A stretch of 64,000 bases of DNA from Taiwanofungus camphoratus (taxonomy: Eukaryota; Basidiomycota; Agaricomycetes; Polyporales; Taiwanofungaceae), in assembly GCA_003999685.1 (NCBI GenBank), contig CP021220.1:1054001-1118000 (forward strand), read 5' to 3'. Below the pieces are notes generated by a model that was not told the DNA's origin, searched no databases, and saw only the letters and a list, made by a program, of their open reading frames with translations. How positions within the stretch are numbered: position 1 is the first letter of the stretch; each line of letters opens with the position of its first letter. Of the stretch, positions 24,201-35,430 are shown in pieces. Both the position numbers and the translations under genes were made by a program.

Positions 24201-26629
24201 CTGGCGGATGTCCCCTCAGAATGTTCCCCAGGACTACACGGTCCTACCGCATCGGAAGATAAAGTAGGCCTCGGTGGCAATGTAATAGGCACAAATGAGG
24301 AAGAACCCCTCTTTGATATGTGGGTGAAATCTTCACTAGGATCATGATCAAGGGTGCCAGCTGAACGACTGATAGGTAAGGTTTCTTGCAAAGGCCGCAG
24401 AAGTGATGAGAATCTGAAGACCGAAGGAGACTTCGGCAGTTGACTTAAAGAGGGAAGGCTTTGAGTACGTTCTGATGTCTGCTGTAGAGGAGGCGGAGGC
24501 CGCGAGACAGTTGTGTCAATAACTGCAGGTGATACCGCACCTTCCGGTGATAGCCTGTAGGCACGAACAGCGTCACGTATCTGTTCCAGCGCTGCGGACA
24601 AATCGTTGAAATACGCAAAGAAGTAGGAATCAACGGCGAACTGATCGTTCTTGTCGATGATTTTCACTTCGATAGTCTCGCTGAAGTCCATGGCAGATGA
24701 CCTCTCGACATCCACGATTGATGAGTATGGGATCGCAACCTGCAATATGAAAGAGATCAACAAATCTCGCATAGCCGAACGTGGTACTATCACAACCTTG
24801 ACACTGTCACCCATGTTTTGGGCTTTGAACATGACCTTCTGAATCGCTTTCACCCATTCGTCACGGCTTGGAGTCGAGTCAGCAGTCAATCTGACCGACT
24901 TCTGGTTCGTCCTGAGCCGTATGCCCCTTTCATTTACCGGTTCGCAAGTTATGGCATACCGAAGGTCCACAATGCCATGAGGAAAGTAGGGGTCCTAATA
25001 TACAGTTATACCTTAATGACCAGTCGAACCGATAATTGGCACAGATATCCTACCGAGGATGATTGATACCAAGACAAGGCATCATTCTTCAAAATAAACC
25101 AATGCCTTATCCAGCGCTTAGTACGCTGGGCTTTCTTGCTTAACGACCCAGACTTCAGCACCTGGTCCTGATATACATCGTGAGACCAGAGACTACGATT
25201 CACAAGTAATCAAACGAACCTCTCTCGACGGCATGTGAGCAAAGAAGCACAAATATGAGTCGGTCAAGTACATATAACCTTGCAGCACTGCGCAAGTAAA
25301 CATGAGACCAAGCCACACAGCAAATCAACTGTACTCACGGACGGATCTGAGAAGCCAACACGGCATTTCTAGACAAAATCAGCATCGGGGGGCACATTAG
25401 GAAGTGCAAATATACCTGCAATTACCTCCTGGATCCCTGTTAGATCGAATACGTCTCTAAGCTTCTCCGCCAGTCGTGCCCTGCGTTGCAATTTGACTGT
25501 TCCTATACTCCCTGATCGACTGGCTCTCCTTCTCCCATTATCTGCCTGAGATCCATTAGGTTCTGCTGAGAGCTCTGGAGGTACGCGCTGACTGCGCTTA
25601 TTCACGGATCGGTTGAAATCAGACGTCGTAGAGGTATTTGGTTCGAAGTCCTCTTCCATGTCATCATCGGACATGACCGGTTCTCCAGTCCGAAGGATGT
25701 CCTCGTTGTCTACAACCTTGGGTAGTTTGAAACCCCTAGAACGGGAAAAGAAGGCAGGGAGATCCAACCGTTTGGAACGTGCTACTGGACGATAGATGGT
25801 ATGAATAGAAGACGCCATTTGACCGCCTAATTCCATTATGAGTCAACAATGAATAAGCAACGGTCTGCACGATATCTAACCGGACTGATCCTCATCGTCA
25901 CTGCTAGATGTATCGACCGGAGTGGTATCGTGAGTTAAAAACTCATCGTCGTTGTCTTGGTCTTCCACCCAAGGTAAGGCTTGCAAGGCCTGAATCAATG
26001 TTTGCGTGCCTGCACGCATCTAAACCGTCTAATAAATAAAAATTGTGGATTGAACAAGTATAGCAATATTACGTACCGACCCATTACCACGGAATGTCTG
26101 TAATTCAGGACTGCTCGGGGCTAGTGCAGGCGAACGCGGTATAATGAATGGCGAATCATCGTCCCTTGCAGAAGAGGGGCATAGATATGATCTGCGCCGC
26201 ATCGTTGGAGCAGGCGATGCAGAGTTTGGCGGACTGGCAACAGAAGAAACCTGAGAGGCCAGTACATCCCCTGGGCAACGCATCAGTACGAGTCACCGTT
26301 GTGAGACCAAGCGTGTCATTGTCACCTCCCGCCATCCCCTCATCCGTCCCATTAGACTTCTCCTTACCTCTGCTCCTGTTGCTCAGACTGAACAGTCGTT
26401 TGTGAGCTTGCGCCGGCAAGGCGGGCTGACTCTGAGACAGCTGCGTCTTACTCCCGAGTGACTTGCTCCTTCCTAGCTTATCCGCGGTCTTCTCTATAGC
26501 GCGCTTGACGATTCTGCTCTTCGAATCGGGAGCGGTGTCGTTGCGTCTCTCCGGTGGAGGCGATGCGGGGCAAGCTGGGGAACTGCCTGTGTCGCCAACC
26601 GAAGGTTTCGAAGTTGGAACTTCGGGCAT
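21272..26629 (-). CDS. ATG26: Sterol 3-beta-glucosyltransferase (UGT51/Atg26) with GRAM and PH domains
   Basis: Start ATG at 26629 ([13 protein letters not shown]), then a long basic, Ser-rich disordered N-terminus. Domains in order: GRAM ([21 protein letters not shown], about 25490-25330), PH ([20 protein letters not shown], about 25150), a Ser/Pro-rich linker, second GRAM ([19 protein letters not shown], about 23560), then the glycosyltransferase family 28/GT1 catalytic part: [20 protein letters not shown] near 23170, [12 protein letters not shown] near 22075, and the nucleotide-sugar motif [15 protein letters not shown] near 21850. It transfers glucose from UDP-glucose to ergosterol at membranes. 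In Komagataella Atg26 is needed for pexophagy, but this varies by species. Roughly 1450 residues from many exons. The C-terminal tail is Ser-rich and ends SVVSEQD. It is divergent from the SUR7-like gene, with 359 bp between starts. Confidence 0.94.
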
Positions 26630-26988
26630 GATATCATGAAATCGTAAGATAAAGCAGCGAGAGTAACGTGAAGATTCGGTTGTAGCCAAAGAGGTGGAAT
26701 GTCTGCAAGAATAACTGCCGAGCGTTATACGAGTCCCTATGCTCGGGTAGCGGATCCTGAACGTAATGGCACCGTACGCCCACCGGACTCTCAATATGGC
26801 AAATTGGCGCGTGACTGGGAATTTCGCGTCCAGAAGAGGAACTCTAAAAACGTGCAAACGAGGCGAGTCGCCTGCGCAAGGCGCATCTCGTGCCTCGAGG
26901 TTCACTTGCTCTCTTTCACAGTGCTGCAGGCTGGCTTCTCCTTCTTCTTTCACCACCTGTACTACCTATTTCACTTGATACTACGATT
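26630..26988. promoter_or_regulatory. Shared divergent promoter region, ATG26 / SUR7-like gene
   Basis: 359 bp between two divergent start codons, with pyrimidine tracts on the plus strand at 26930-26960. The long plus-strand frame crossing it is not a gene. No specific operator recognised. Confidence 0.45.
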
Positions 26989-28075
26989 ATGCGCGGGGAG
27001 TTATGCATTGGCTCAGCCTCCATCCTTTCGTAGGTTTGTTTGGCTGATCGAAGGTAATACAACTGACTGTCTTGTACAGACTCGCAGCGCTTCTGTGCCT
27101 AATCTTCATGCATGTTCGTACTGTCCGTCCTTGATTATCCCCATCTTATCTCGTCGTGCCAGGTTGGACAAATCAATACTTCATCAGTCCCTCGAGGCAT
27201 ATCCATGGTGATTCGCGATTGTCCACTCGACATACAAAGGGTTTGACAACATGACCTGTGCAGATCAAGGTTAATGTGTCTGATTATGGGTATGCTTACT
27301 TATTTGTATATGAATGGCTGATTAATTTAACCCGATGAAGACGAGGACTTGCTGGAGCCCTCGGTGATCCTATTGAAGGACTCTACACATACAACGCCTC
27401 TGCGCCCCTGCAAGAACGGAAGGGGCTTCGCCAAGTTTACGAGTTTGGCTTGTACTCATACTGCGCTTACGTGAATAAGACTCACGGCACATGCTCGAAT
27501 CACTCGACTGCTGACCGCTTCGAGCCTTATAATGTCATCACGGCTGACATGTTTACGAATTACTCCAGTCTCACTGACGCCCTCATCGCTGATTCGAATA
27601 CAACATTTACTGACTCGTCTTACCTTGGCGAGTTCTCGAATGGGGCTTACTACCCTTTACTTATCGGCACCATCTGTGCTGCTTTGGCATTATTCACGTT
27701 CGTCGTTTCGGCCTTGACGCTTGGTCAGAGTGGTTGACAAAGTCTTGTAGTGGAATACTCAAGCATCCACTTGCTTTCGTGTTCTCAACCCTTGCTGCAA
27801 TCATTGGCAGCTTGATGCTGTTGATTGGAGCTACTATATGGACAGTCGTGATTAAAAAGGCTGAATCCATCAACAACATTATCGTTGGACCAGCAGCATC
27901 TCCTGTTCCGTTGGGTATCACTGTGTCCATGGGCAACGCGATCTATCTCGCATGGGCGGCTTTCGTGACGCTCATTGTATCCGTAATGCCGTATATGATT
28001 AGGTGCGTAAAATGTAACCTAATTTCTCGATCTGCCTCTGACGCATCATCCAGTTGTTGCACGTTCCGTGGATAA
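26989..28075 (+). CDS. SUR7/PalI-family plasma-membrane protein
   Basis: Start ATG 26989, MRGELCIGSASILS, with the first TM continuing across an intron into LAALLCLIFMHV. Next exons give GQINTSSVPRGISM and IKVNVSDYG, an extracellular loop with GLYSYCAYVNKTHGTC (the conserved Cys pair and N-glycosylation sites of SUR7 loops), then three TM segments (YPLLIGTICAALALFTF, HPLAFVFSTLAAIIGSLMLL, AIYLAWAAFVTLIVSVMPY). The last intron has donor GTGCGT near 28003, and the end is SCCTFRG with the stop at 28073-28075. Four TM segments with this loop fit the SUR7/Rim9(PalI) superfamily, which in yeasts marks eisosome/MCC domains or serves in pH sensing; which role applies here is not shown. Confidence 0.85.
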
Positions 28076-30193
28076 ACACTACTGGTATAGTGTGCGCTTC
28101 CAAGTTGCCTGCCAGGCCGAGTGACTTGGGTAATGGAGGACTAGAAGGCAGACATTAATGCCTGTATTTACTTGCCTTCCCGAAATTTGCCATAGGCTTG
28201 GACACGTCTGTGTATATATGGAGTACTGCCCTACAATGGACATCTGTTTTTAAATAATTATCTTTGCGATAAGAAGGCGATGATTCACGAATATAAGCAA
28301 CGAGCACCGGTAAGATGTAAGTACAGTAGGCGCAGATGACTGTTCTCTAGCTTTCTTCAAACTCAACAACGCAGTAAAACCTGGTCTGTTGAACGTATCT
28401 ATATGTATTCTACCTCAGGAACATGTGGAAATTTGTGTACGGGACACTTGAACTTGTGACTGTTTCCTATGTGGCAGGTCCTGGAGACGGCGTGCGGCAA
28501 ACCCCGAAATCCAGCGTTCGCCGTGTCCCAGAAGTTACTAGTTACTTGGAACAATTTAAAGGCTGCGCCGAAGGGTGTTCGCTGAAAATCGGGCGCCTCA
28601 TGTTGAGATCTCCCATATTTCTCCTCGAACGAAGTCGTTAACATATCTTACAGATGATCGCAGTCTGGCGTTGAACGAGTCGCCGACACCGATGGCAATG
28701 ACTTGCAGCCTGTCGATCGAATGACCCCGTATAGCGGTTGCGTGATGCATTCGCGGTATCCGAAACAGCCTATACTGCACTAAGACGAGTCGCCGACGTT
28801 GCGCCAATGCGGCTCGAGTATTGTAAATCATCTGTGGAAACATGCCCCCCCCAAAGGCAGCTCATGCTTTTTAGAGCTCGATGCAATCCGCCGTCTAACA
28901 TCGAAAATACAATTATTCGTTGGATCAAATACCGTGTAGTTCTCGCGACGGTCGCACAGTTGAGTTCAAAACTATTTTCTCATTGCATTTACTTCCTTAC
29001 GCGGATCAGCGTCAGTTGATTCCGACTGGCCCGTTGGCCGAATTCGCATCCACCAGCTGACGCCGTATTATGATAACAGGTGATTCGGCATATTGACAGA
29101 TAAATGACTATGGCTCTTACAGAGTGGCCACATTCGAGTTAGATAGGCTCGATATGGCCTACAGTCTCTGGCCTACGGGCGCTACCCGTACTTATAATAT
29201 ATTCATAAGCTATCTTACAGGCCGGCCTTGAGGGTATTTCATACACCACGTTATCTTCTCCTCGCCTTGATGCAATAGACAATCCAAAGGGCTTTTTTTT
29301 CCAGTTCTGTGGCTCAACATGACGTTCACGGCACATTCGCTCGTCATCGTCGACCTTCATAGGATCTGACTCGCATGCGAACCATTCAATCTACCGGTAG
29401 ACGTGTGAAGACTTTACAAGCGATGTTTCCCCTTCTCCTAATGTATACTGCTATCTTTATGATCACCCGGTAACTTATCTTCAAATGGTACTGGCAAACC
29501 ACAGCACAAACTCTAATTACTGGTCATAAACCCTGTAACTTACAAATTACTCCAAGGGGCATAGCTGATAACATCCATCTTTGTAGCAGCGTGATTAAGC
29601 CGAATGACTTTCTGGCCGCAAGCCGTACGCAGCCGCGTCCAGGGCAGCTTCTTCACTAGTCTCCCACAGGCACGTAACAGTACTTTTGACCTCCACAGGC
29701 TCCGGATATCCGCATCTGATCTTCTTTATAGTTAACGCGACTTCTGGAAGCCAGCCCACAGCCACCTGCGTAATCATTGCACCGTGTATTTTCTTACTAC
29801 TCGTGTTTCCACTCCATGCTCAGAAATATTCAGCAGGGCCTCACATTTATGCTGACCCGCAGCCATGTCACTGCATCGATTAGCTATGTTCACGATTTTC
29901 TTGAGGATAACACAGACAGGTGGCGAGATGTTGCCTCGCAGATGCCATTGTATTGTTGTCGTTTCATCCCTTGGTATCTTGTCCCTACGAATCTGGAGAA
30001 GATCTCCCCTACTTCCGAATCTTCTCAATATTACTCACTCATGGAAACGCTGACCGTCATTTTGGGCACTCTGCGATCAGCGGAACCAGACAATTGGTCA
30101 TTAGATAGCACTTCAAGTCGGCGGTCGAGCTCATGTGCTGCGCGGTTTCTTCCCCGTAGGCGATGTCTTGGCGGGGCTTCCACGGCTAGGCGA

Positions 30194-30217
30194 CTCATGA
30201 TGCAGCTCCATCATGAG
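30194..30217. repeat. Perfect 9-bp inverted repeat
   Basis: CTCATGATG at 30194-30202 and CATCATGAG at 30209-30217, separated by the 6-nt loop CAGCTC. It is followed 13 bp later by ten consecutive G (30231-30240). Perfect arms of this length are easily seen and may be chance or regulatory. Confidence 0.7.
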
Positions 30218-30230
30218 ATGTTAGTAATCC

Positions 30231-30240
30231 GGGGGGGGGG
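30231..30240 (+). repeat. G10 homopolymer
   Basis: Ten G residues in a row, the longest G or C homopolymer I noticed in the window. Prone to slippage and to sequencing error, so frames crossing it are unreliable. Confidence 0.85.
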
Positions 30241-30377
30241 TTGCTCAATAGGCATGACGTCTTGGGAGCATCGTGTCACCGGTATTGGAATACCCTCAGC
30301 GTCTTCGTTGAACACGCGCATGTTCAATTGAGTTCTGTCATATGTTGCTTGCTCACTGATAGAGTCGTCCGCCCCAA

Positions 30378-30725
30378 ATGGAACGGCAGGTGCTATCTAT
30401 CAATAGAACTTTGTCGAAGATCTACAGACTGCCACAGGAAGCCGACAATGAAATCAAAGGAAATCCATTCGTCGATGGTAGGTTGGCACCGCTATCAAAA
30501 ATTTCCGCAGACGATAAGAATATCTCGATTATATTGCTACAACGATGTGAGAATGACCTCAACCAGGTCCGTAATACCGATGGGCGTGACGATGATGATG
30601 GTATGATATACGTGTCAAGTTCCATATGCCAATCTCATAACGAAACTCAACTGCTACTTTGTCCAAAAACACAGGTGCAGATTCCATTGCGTGCAATAAA
30701 ATCAACTGAGTGTTTTGAGGCCTAG
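30378..30725 (+). CDS. Possible hypothetical protein or exon (low support)
   Basis: A 115-codon frame starting MERQVLSINRTLSKIYRLPQ and ending STECFEA. Its amino-acid mix looks protein-like (charged helix at the start, Asp-rich patch DGRDDDDG in the middle), and it lacks the Arg/Ser/Cys excess of most antisense frames here. No domain recognised and no flanking exon placed. It could be a chance frame. Confidence 0.25.
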   Translation: MERQVLSINRTLSKIYRLPQEADNEIKGNPFVDGRLAPLSKISADDKNISIILLQRCENDLNQVRNTDGRDDDDGMIYVSSSICQSHNETQLLLCPKTQVQIPLRAIKSTECFEA

Positions 30726-30903
30726 TGAAAGATACTGCGAAGTAAGTATTCCATCCATTTTCAGCACGACCAGAAAACTTGACTTTGATTCTGATCACCG
30801 ACGTCCTGAGGTAACCATGCGCCGCTCATGCTTTAGATTACCGCCATGACTGTGTAGACTTGGCGCGTAGTCGATGGACTGTATACCTGCGACACCATGT
30901 TCG

Positions 30904-31158
30904 TCACTCCCTTTGCTGCGGCCAGAAATTACCAGTCTGACCTTGGGAGGTGCGTGATGACCTGCTCGAATCCTGGGCAGCTGGTCTGGACCGGCTTGAA
31001 CTGTTAGGCGACTTGTCTTGTGGTTTCTCATTGCCCGCGTCGATCGCCTGCCGGGCCATTTCCCACTGTCTGAGGGTGTATGCCGCGAGCTCTCGCGAAT
31101 AGCGCTCCTTCTGTGTTTCAACAGAGCGCACGTTATGCATTGCGGTCATGATGACCAC
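30904..31158 (-). CDS. Small hypothetical protein, 84 residues
   Basis: Starts MVIMTAMHNVRSVETQKERY (ATG at 31158; alternatives at 31149 and 31140). An amphipathic helical N-terminal half, YSRELAAYTLRQWEMARQAID, is followed by a Ser/Arg/Gln-rich disordered tail. The helix looks genuinely coding, but the family is unknown to me. It may instead be the first exon of a longer minus-strand gene running into the unresolved stretch below 30900. Confidence 0.4.
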   Translation of the reverse strand: MVIMTAMHNVRSVETQKERYSRELAAYTLRQWEMARQAIDAGNEKPQDKSPNSSSRSRPAAQDSSRSSRTSQGQTGNFWPQQRE

Positions 31159-32049
31159 GAAGTAAGAGAGTGATGTAGAAGCGGAAAAGTCGGTGAGGCT
31201 AAAGATGAAGACGGGATTGTTTTGGTGTGCTAATAGTTATGCGATCTTGTGTGGAGGATATATAAGTATGCCAGAGGGTGATGTTATCCTTTCACCGCTC
31301 CGTGTTCCCTAGCGAAACGCTCCACTCGAGTTACGATACATACCCACTGACGACATATGCCAAACTTGGCAAGTTTTCAAGTTCCAGTCGGGGTTTCAAC
31401 CTTGTGGCGCCCCACCTCAGTTTGGCCCGTTCACATGAAAGAGCTTCGAGCCGGGACGCATTTGCCTGCTGGGACATAACTAGCCCAAATCCAGTTTATT
31501 CAGTGCCGGCACTAGTATCAGGCCACTCCACCCGATGGTGCGCATGAGCTGCTTTGACAACGTGTACACGAGACGGATTGGAGAATCAAATCGTTGTTTG
31601 ATCACCTTTCACTTGTGGCAATGTATCGGATTTGGTTCACCTGTCACGCGCAGAAGAGTCCATCAAAGGCTTCCAAACCAGCGTTGTTTAACGCAACTAG
31701 ACGGCTTAATGATACGAATATACAAATGAGAGAACATGCTATGCAACAACGGTGATGAGGAAACTATGCAACACAGATTAGGGATTACAAAACGCCTATG
31801 GTAACCAGTGTTCGACACAGTAAGTGATGAGATGACGCTACACGTTTGGCCCGTATTGGAAACAATGAGAAAGCGAGGAAAGCACTGAACAAATAGCTGC
31901 GTAATTTAAGGTAGAGCGGATGGGCGTCGATAGTCCTCGTCGGTTTTTTCGTAAGAGGCATTCTTGCTAGCGTGAGACTGGCTCACGACGATGCGGTCGT
32001 AGTGAATGTGAAAGTGACGTTAAAGAGTCAAGATGCCGCCAAGGTGCAC
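31159..32049. other. Intergenic region
   Basis: About 890 bp between the small hypothetical gene and the 3' end of the BTG-domain gene. It contains a TATATAAG at about 31258-31265 on the plus strand but no supported gene next to it. Nothing else recognised. Confidence 0.35.
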
Positions 32050-33063
32050 TTAAGCGCGGGTAGAGCGCCAGTTGAGGCTTGCACAGCTGGTCTTCTTCTG
32101 GAAAACAGGCCTGACCTGGGAGGTGGGGCGCGCTGCACCAAGCATGACACCACCCGTAAGAACGGTGGTCTTCCCTCCATCATAGTTCGTTACCTCTGTC
32201 CTGGAGGAGTCGACGAAGACGCGGGCTTGTCTAGCCCTCTCGCGACGAGACATCTTGTGCATTGCCTTCTCGTCTGCGGGTGATGTGGAGCACGATGACA
32301 GCGAGACGGTGGTGGCGGAACCATAGGAGTCTGTGGTACCGTCGGACAAGAACGAGAAACCGGAGCTAGAGCTGGAGGAGCTGGAGCGAGAGTGTCTGGA
32401 AACCGCGGAGCCGATGGAGACCGGGGATGAAGTCTTGGAGCGAGGTGCTGGAACAGCGGGGAACTGGGTGAGGATGGGAGTCAACCACGTTGGCTCGCGA
32501 ACCTCGTCTGCGATCATAGCGAACAGCTGTTCGTCCTCATCCTGGTCAGTCTCCAGCAGCTGCTGCGCAAGGGTTTTGTTCTCGAACTTGGCAGCCGGAG
32601 CACGGATAGCAGCATGGGCTTTATACTGCACGCGGGGCTCCTCCTTCTCCTTCACAAGCTCCTCAGACCAGACGGTGAAGAACTTGCTCACTTTGCCCGA
32701 GTCCCAATTGCCAAAGCGGACAGAGATGCAACCAGGGTCAATGAAGAGGTCGAACTCCACTCCACCAAGAAGAGCAATCCACTCGGACCACTGAACGTTC
32801 GCAGTCTTGCAAGCATTGTAGATGGGACGGGGAGGGAGAGCGTTGGGGGAGAGAGTAAGGCAGCGGCGGCCGGAACCACGGAGCGGCTCGGTGGGGATCC
32901 AGGAAGGTGCGAATTGTGCAGTTAAGTTAGCTTCTAGTGCGAGCTGCAGCTTAATGATGGTCGTGGCGGTATAGCGGGTAATCAAAGTGCGAGTCAGGTA
33001 AGTGATAGCTTGCGCGAGGGTGACGGAGAGGGAGCCAAAAGCGGTCATGGTAGTAGCGGCCAT
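32050..33063 (-). CDS. BTG/Tob-type antiproliferative-domain protein
   Basis: A single intron-free frame of 337 residues, starting MAATTMTAFGSLSV at 33063. Residues about 10-135 carry the BTG-like domain: an N-terminal helical part with a trypsin-like run of Thr/Ala residues, then PTEPLRGSGRRCLTLSP, WSEWIALLGGVEFDLFIDPGCISVRFG and a KFFTVWSE strand. Then come an acidic patch (LLETDQDEDEQLF), REPTWLTPILTQFPAVP, a long Ser run, and a basic Arg-rich helix (MSRRERARQARVF). Animal BTG/Tob proteins recruit the Caf1 deadenylase of CCR4-NOT; that fungal members do so is inference. The lack of introns is unusual here, where almost every other gene has many. Confidence 0.75.
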   Translation of the reverse strand: MAATTMTAFGSLSVTLAQAITYLTRTLITRYTATTIIKLQLALEANLTAQFAPSWIPTEPLRGSGRRCLTLSPNALPPRPIYNACKTANVQWSEWIALLGGVEFDLFIDPGCISVRFGNWDSGKVSKFFTVWSEELVKEKEEPRVQYKAHAAIRAPAAKFENKTLAQQLLETDQDEDEQLFAMIADEVREPTWLTPILTQFPAVPAPRSKTSSPVSIGSAVSRHSRSSSSSSSSGFSFLSDGTTDSYGSATTVSLSSCSTSPADEKAMHKMSRRERARQARVFVDSSRTEVTNYDGGKTTVLTGGVMLGAARPTSQVRPVFQKKTSCASLNWRSTRA

Positions 33064-34566
33064 CGGAACGAGCGACTGAGTAAGATTAAAAGATGGGATG
33101 TAGTTGATTATGAGAGTGATTGCAGTCTTGCGAAGTGAATCGACCTGCGATGATGGTTGCGATATTTAGCTCACTGAACTTGGGAGACGTGCGAAGTTGT
33201 GGCGATAAGACGTCGAATGCAGTCGTATGATGTGTGAAAGTGATGACGATGCGACAAGTATAAAAAGAGTCTATACAGGAACTTGCGTTGAGCATACGAA
33301 GTCTAGACCGATACTTCATGTGAACTCTGCACTCACCTAACAAGCGGCTGGTTTGGAATTAACGAGAGAACAGACGATTGAGAACCAAGTCCTGGGTTGA
33401 GGAAAGCACTGGTACAAGCATAATACTTATATTGCAGGTCCCAGTATAAGGGCGCCTAAGTAACACAATGGTCATGGTGCACAGCTGGTCGCGTAGCGAA
33501 GCGAAAACAAAAGGATTCTCTGCAACAAAAAGCACTCATCCAGACTTGCCTTTTTGGAACACAATGAGCACGCATTTCGAAGTTTCATCTTCCACGTGCC
33601 GAACGTAGCCCTTCTGTTCCTCTGCCAGACAGTTTATAGACAACAATTACGGTCGACAATAGAATATGAGTCTCCATGTTTTGTACCTTTTCCTGTCAGT
33701 ACATCGGCGGAAGTCTATAAGGATTCCCTTATGGCTATGGCATAGAATCTGATGCCTGATGCGATTATTATGTACCCTTATGTAGCCTCAAAGGACATCC
33801 TGGCCCACCGTGTGCAAGTATCCTTGTGTGTGTTCTATTTCAATATCCAAACTGTAAATACCAGGCTGCAAGCTTTAAGTACCGGGAAACATTATGCGTC
33901 AGCCCCTTCAAATTTGAACGCAAACAAAGTGGATTACAAGCCAATTCTTGCGCTAGCAATTTACTTGAGAATTTTCTAGTCGCAACGGGATGTTGAGAAG
34001 TGGTATCAAGGCCTAGTTCAGATTATACTGTCTACGAATAAGCAATAACTGAGGCGATTACACCTAACGTCAACCCTCCCGAGTGTTGAGGCCAGTGACG
34101 TTGACAGCATGAAGAAAGATGTTCCCCATCACCTCCCTTGACCGTCAGGATAGAACTAACTCAAAAAGATGCTGAAGCACGAAATAAAGTCGTAAGAATA
34201 CTCCAGCACGGTCAATACGCAGAAGCCAGCCTTGCGAGTGGGCGTAAAACGATCAAATGAGGCGTCGGGAAACCACTGTAAATGACTGGATACGCTCCCG
34301 TCTCGCAGTACCTCGAGTTCTGAGGCCTGAGAACCATTTGACTTCGAAACAAATTTTGGTCTAGTTCATATATTGCGGTACCGTGGTCAGACTCATCTTG
34401 TGAGCTACAGTTCAGCCACCCGCTTTCGAAGTCCGATGGAACCTAAGTCAGCCTGTTCAAAACCTTATTACGATCCATCCACACAAGGTCGACCCTCAGC
34501 GTCGCACAAAAAGTCCACTCTTTCCCGTCGCTGACTTCCTTTTTTCCAACTTTCTCAACCTGTAAA
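33064..34566. other. Long divergent intergenic region, BTG-domain gene / eS27
   Basis: About 1.5 kb. The first 330 bp act as the BTG gene's 5' region. There are no coherent ORFs. Pyrimidine-rich tracts precede the eS27 start (34500-34560), as is common for fungal ribosomal protein genes. Confidence 0.4.
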
Positions 34567-35024
34567 ATGGTACGTGCATGTTACTCGCATGTAAGACTGG
34601 TGGTTCAACGATAATCTGACCGATCGACGTTGGTACGGATTCTGCGTGGATTACAGACTCTCGCTGTCGACCTTCTCAACCCCTCTGCTGAGGCCGAAAA
34701 GAGGAGCCACAAGCTCAAGCGTCTTGTGCAGTCCCCAAACTCGTACTTTATGGATGTCAAGTGCCCTGGTGTGTAGTAGAGCTCCGAGCTTCTTGCTGAG
34801 TCAGCCCAGTGGTTAATGTGTGTATATCAGGTTGCTTTGCCATCACCACCGTTTTCTCGCATGCCCAGACAGTTGTTCTCTGCGGTGCATGCGCGAGCGT
34901 GCTATGTCAACCCACGGGTGGAAGAGCGAGATTGACTGAGGGTGCGTCTGGTAGTCGTACTCTAGTAATGTTATCTTGACTCCTTGCATCATTTCTAGGA
35001 AGCTCATACCGTCGGAAGAACTGA
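34567..35024 (+). CDS. RPS27: 40S ribosomal protein eS27
   Basis: Four exons: the ATG alone (34567-34569), 34657-34768, 34831-34941 and 34999-35024. The protein is 83 residues: M then [66 protein letters not shown], end SSYRRKN. The zinc finger CPGC..CGAC is complete. Length and sequence match eS27 throughout. An intron right after the start codon is typical for ribosomal protein genes. Confidence 0.97.
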
Positions 35025-35430
35025 TTCTTTCGTTGATGCATCATTTCTTCAGTTTTGTATCGCATTAGCATAGTATCTGGGCTCTACCGCATTCTCATAT
35101 CTCATCCATCTCGCTATGTCACGCTCCCAGTTAAGGATTGGGCAGTGCAGTTTCACCATCTGCCCGACTGCCACATGAGCTTGGTATTGGGCCTTTATTC
35201 CTTCCATGTTGTTGCAGGAGTGTGTACAGTACTTGGTAAAGCTGCTGTTCCGCACGTTGCCCCGCCCCATGTATTGTCGCACGACTGATATGCCGTTCTA
35301 AACATGTCCTCGAGTATGGACCTATCCCTTATCCTATCATAATCAGCTCAGCCCCAAATCCAGATCTGGTAAACAGTCGTTTGCAGAGCAGGGTCTATGA
35401 TGCGATAAGTAGTGGTCGGATAACGTAACA
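35025..35430. other. Convergent 3' intergenic region
   Basis: About 400 bp between the eS27 stop and the thioesterase stop. The short open frames on both strands are not supported. No terminator motif recognised. Confidence 0.35.

Larger units (their letters stand above)
28076..30903. other. Gene-poor stretch with weak, unresolved coding signal
   Basis: About 2.8 kb with no gene I can model. Peptide-like open frames occur on the plus strand at 29777-30331 (184 codons) and 30378-30725 (115 codons, balanced composition, acidic patch in its middle) and on the minus strand at 29595-29777 and 30559-30798. They overlap and contradict each other, and none has a recognised domain. A perfect hairpin and a G10 tract lie inside. 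28080-29550 has mixed composition and nothing recognisable. Confidence 0.45.

Noticed and set aside
26699-27211. 170-codon plus-strand frame between ATG26 and the SUR7-like gene
   Set aside because: It overlaps the ATG26 5' exon on the other strand and the SUR7 gene in a different frame; composition is shadow-like.
32333-32794. 153-codon antisense frame inside the BTG-domain gene
   Set aside because: It is the mirror of the real gene's Ser/Glu-rich codons.
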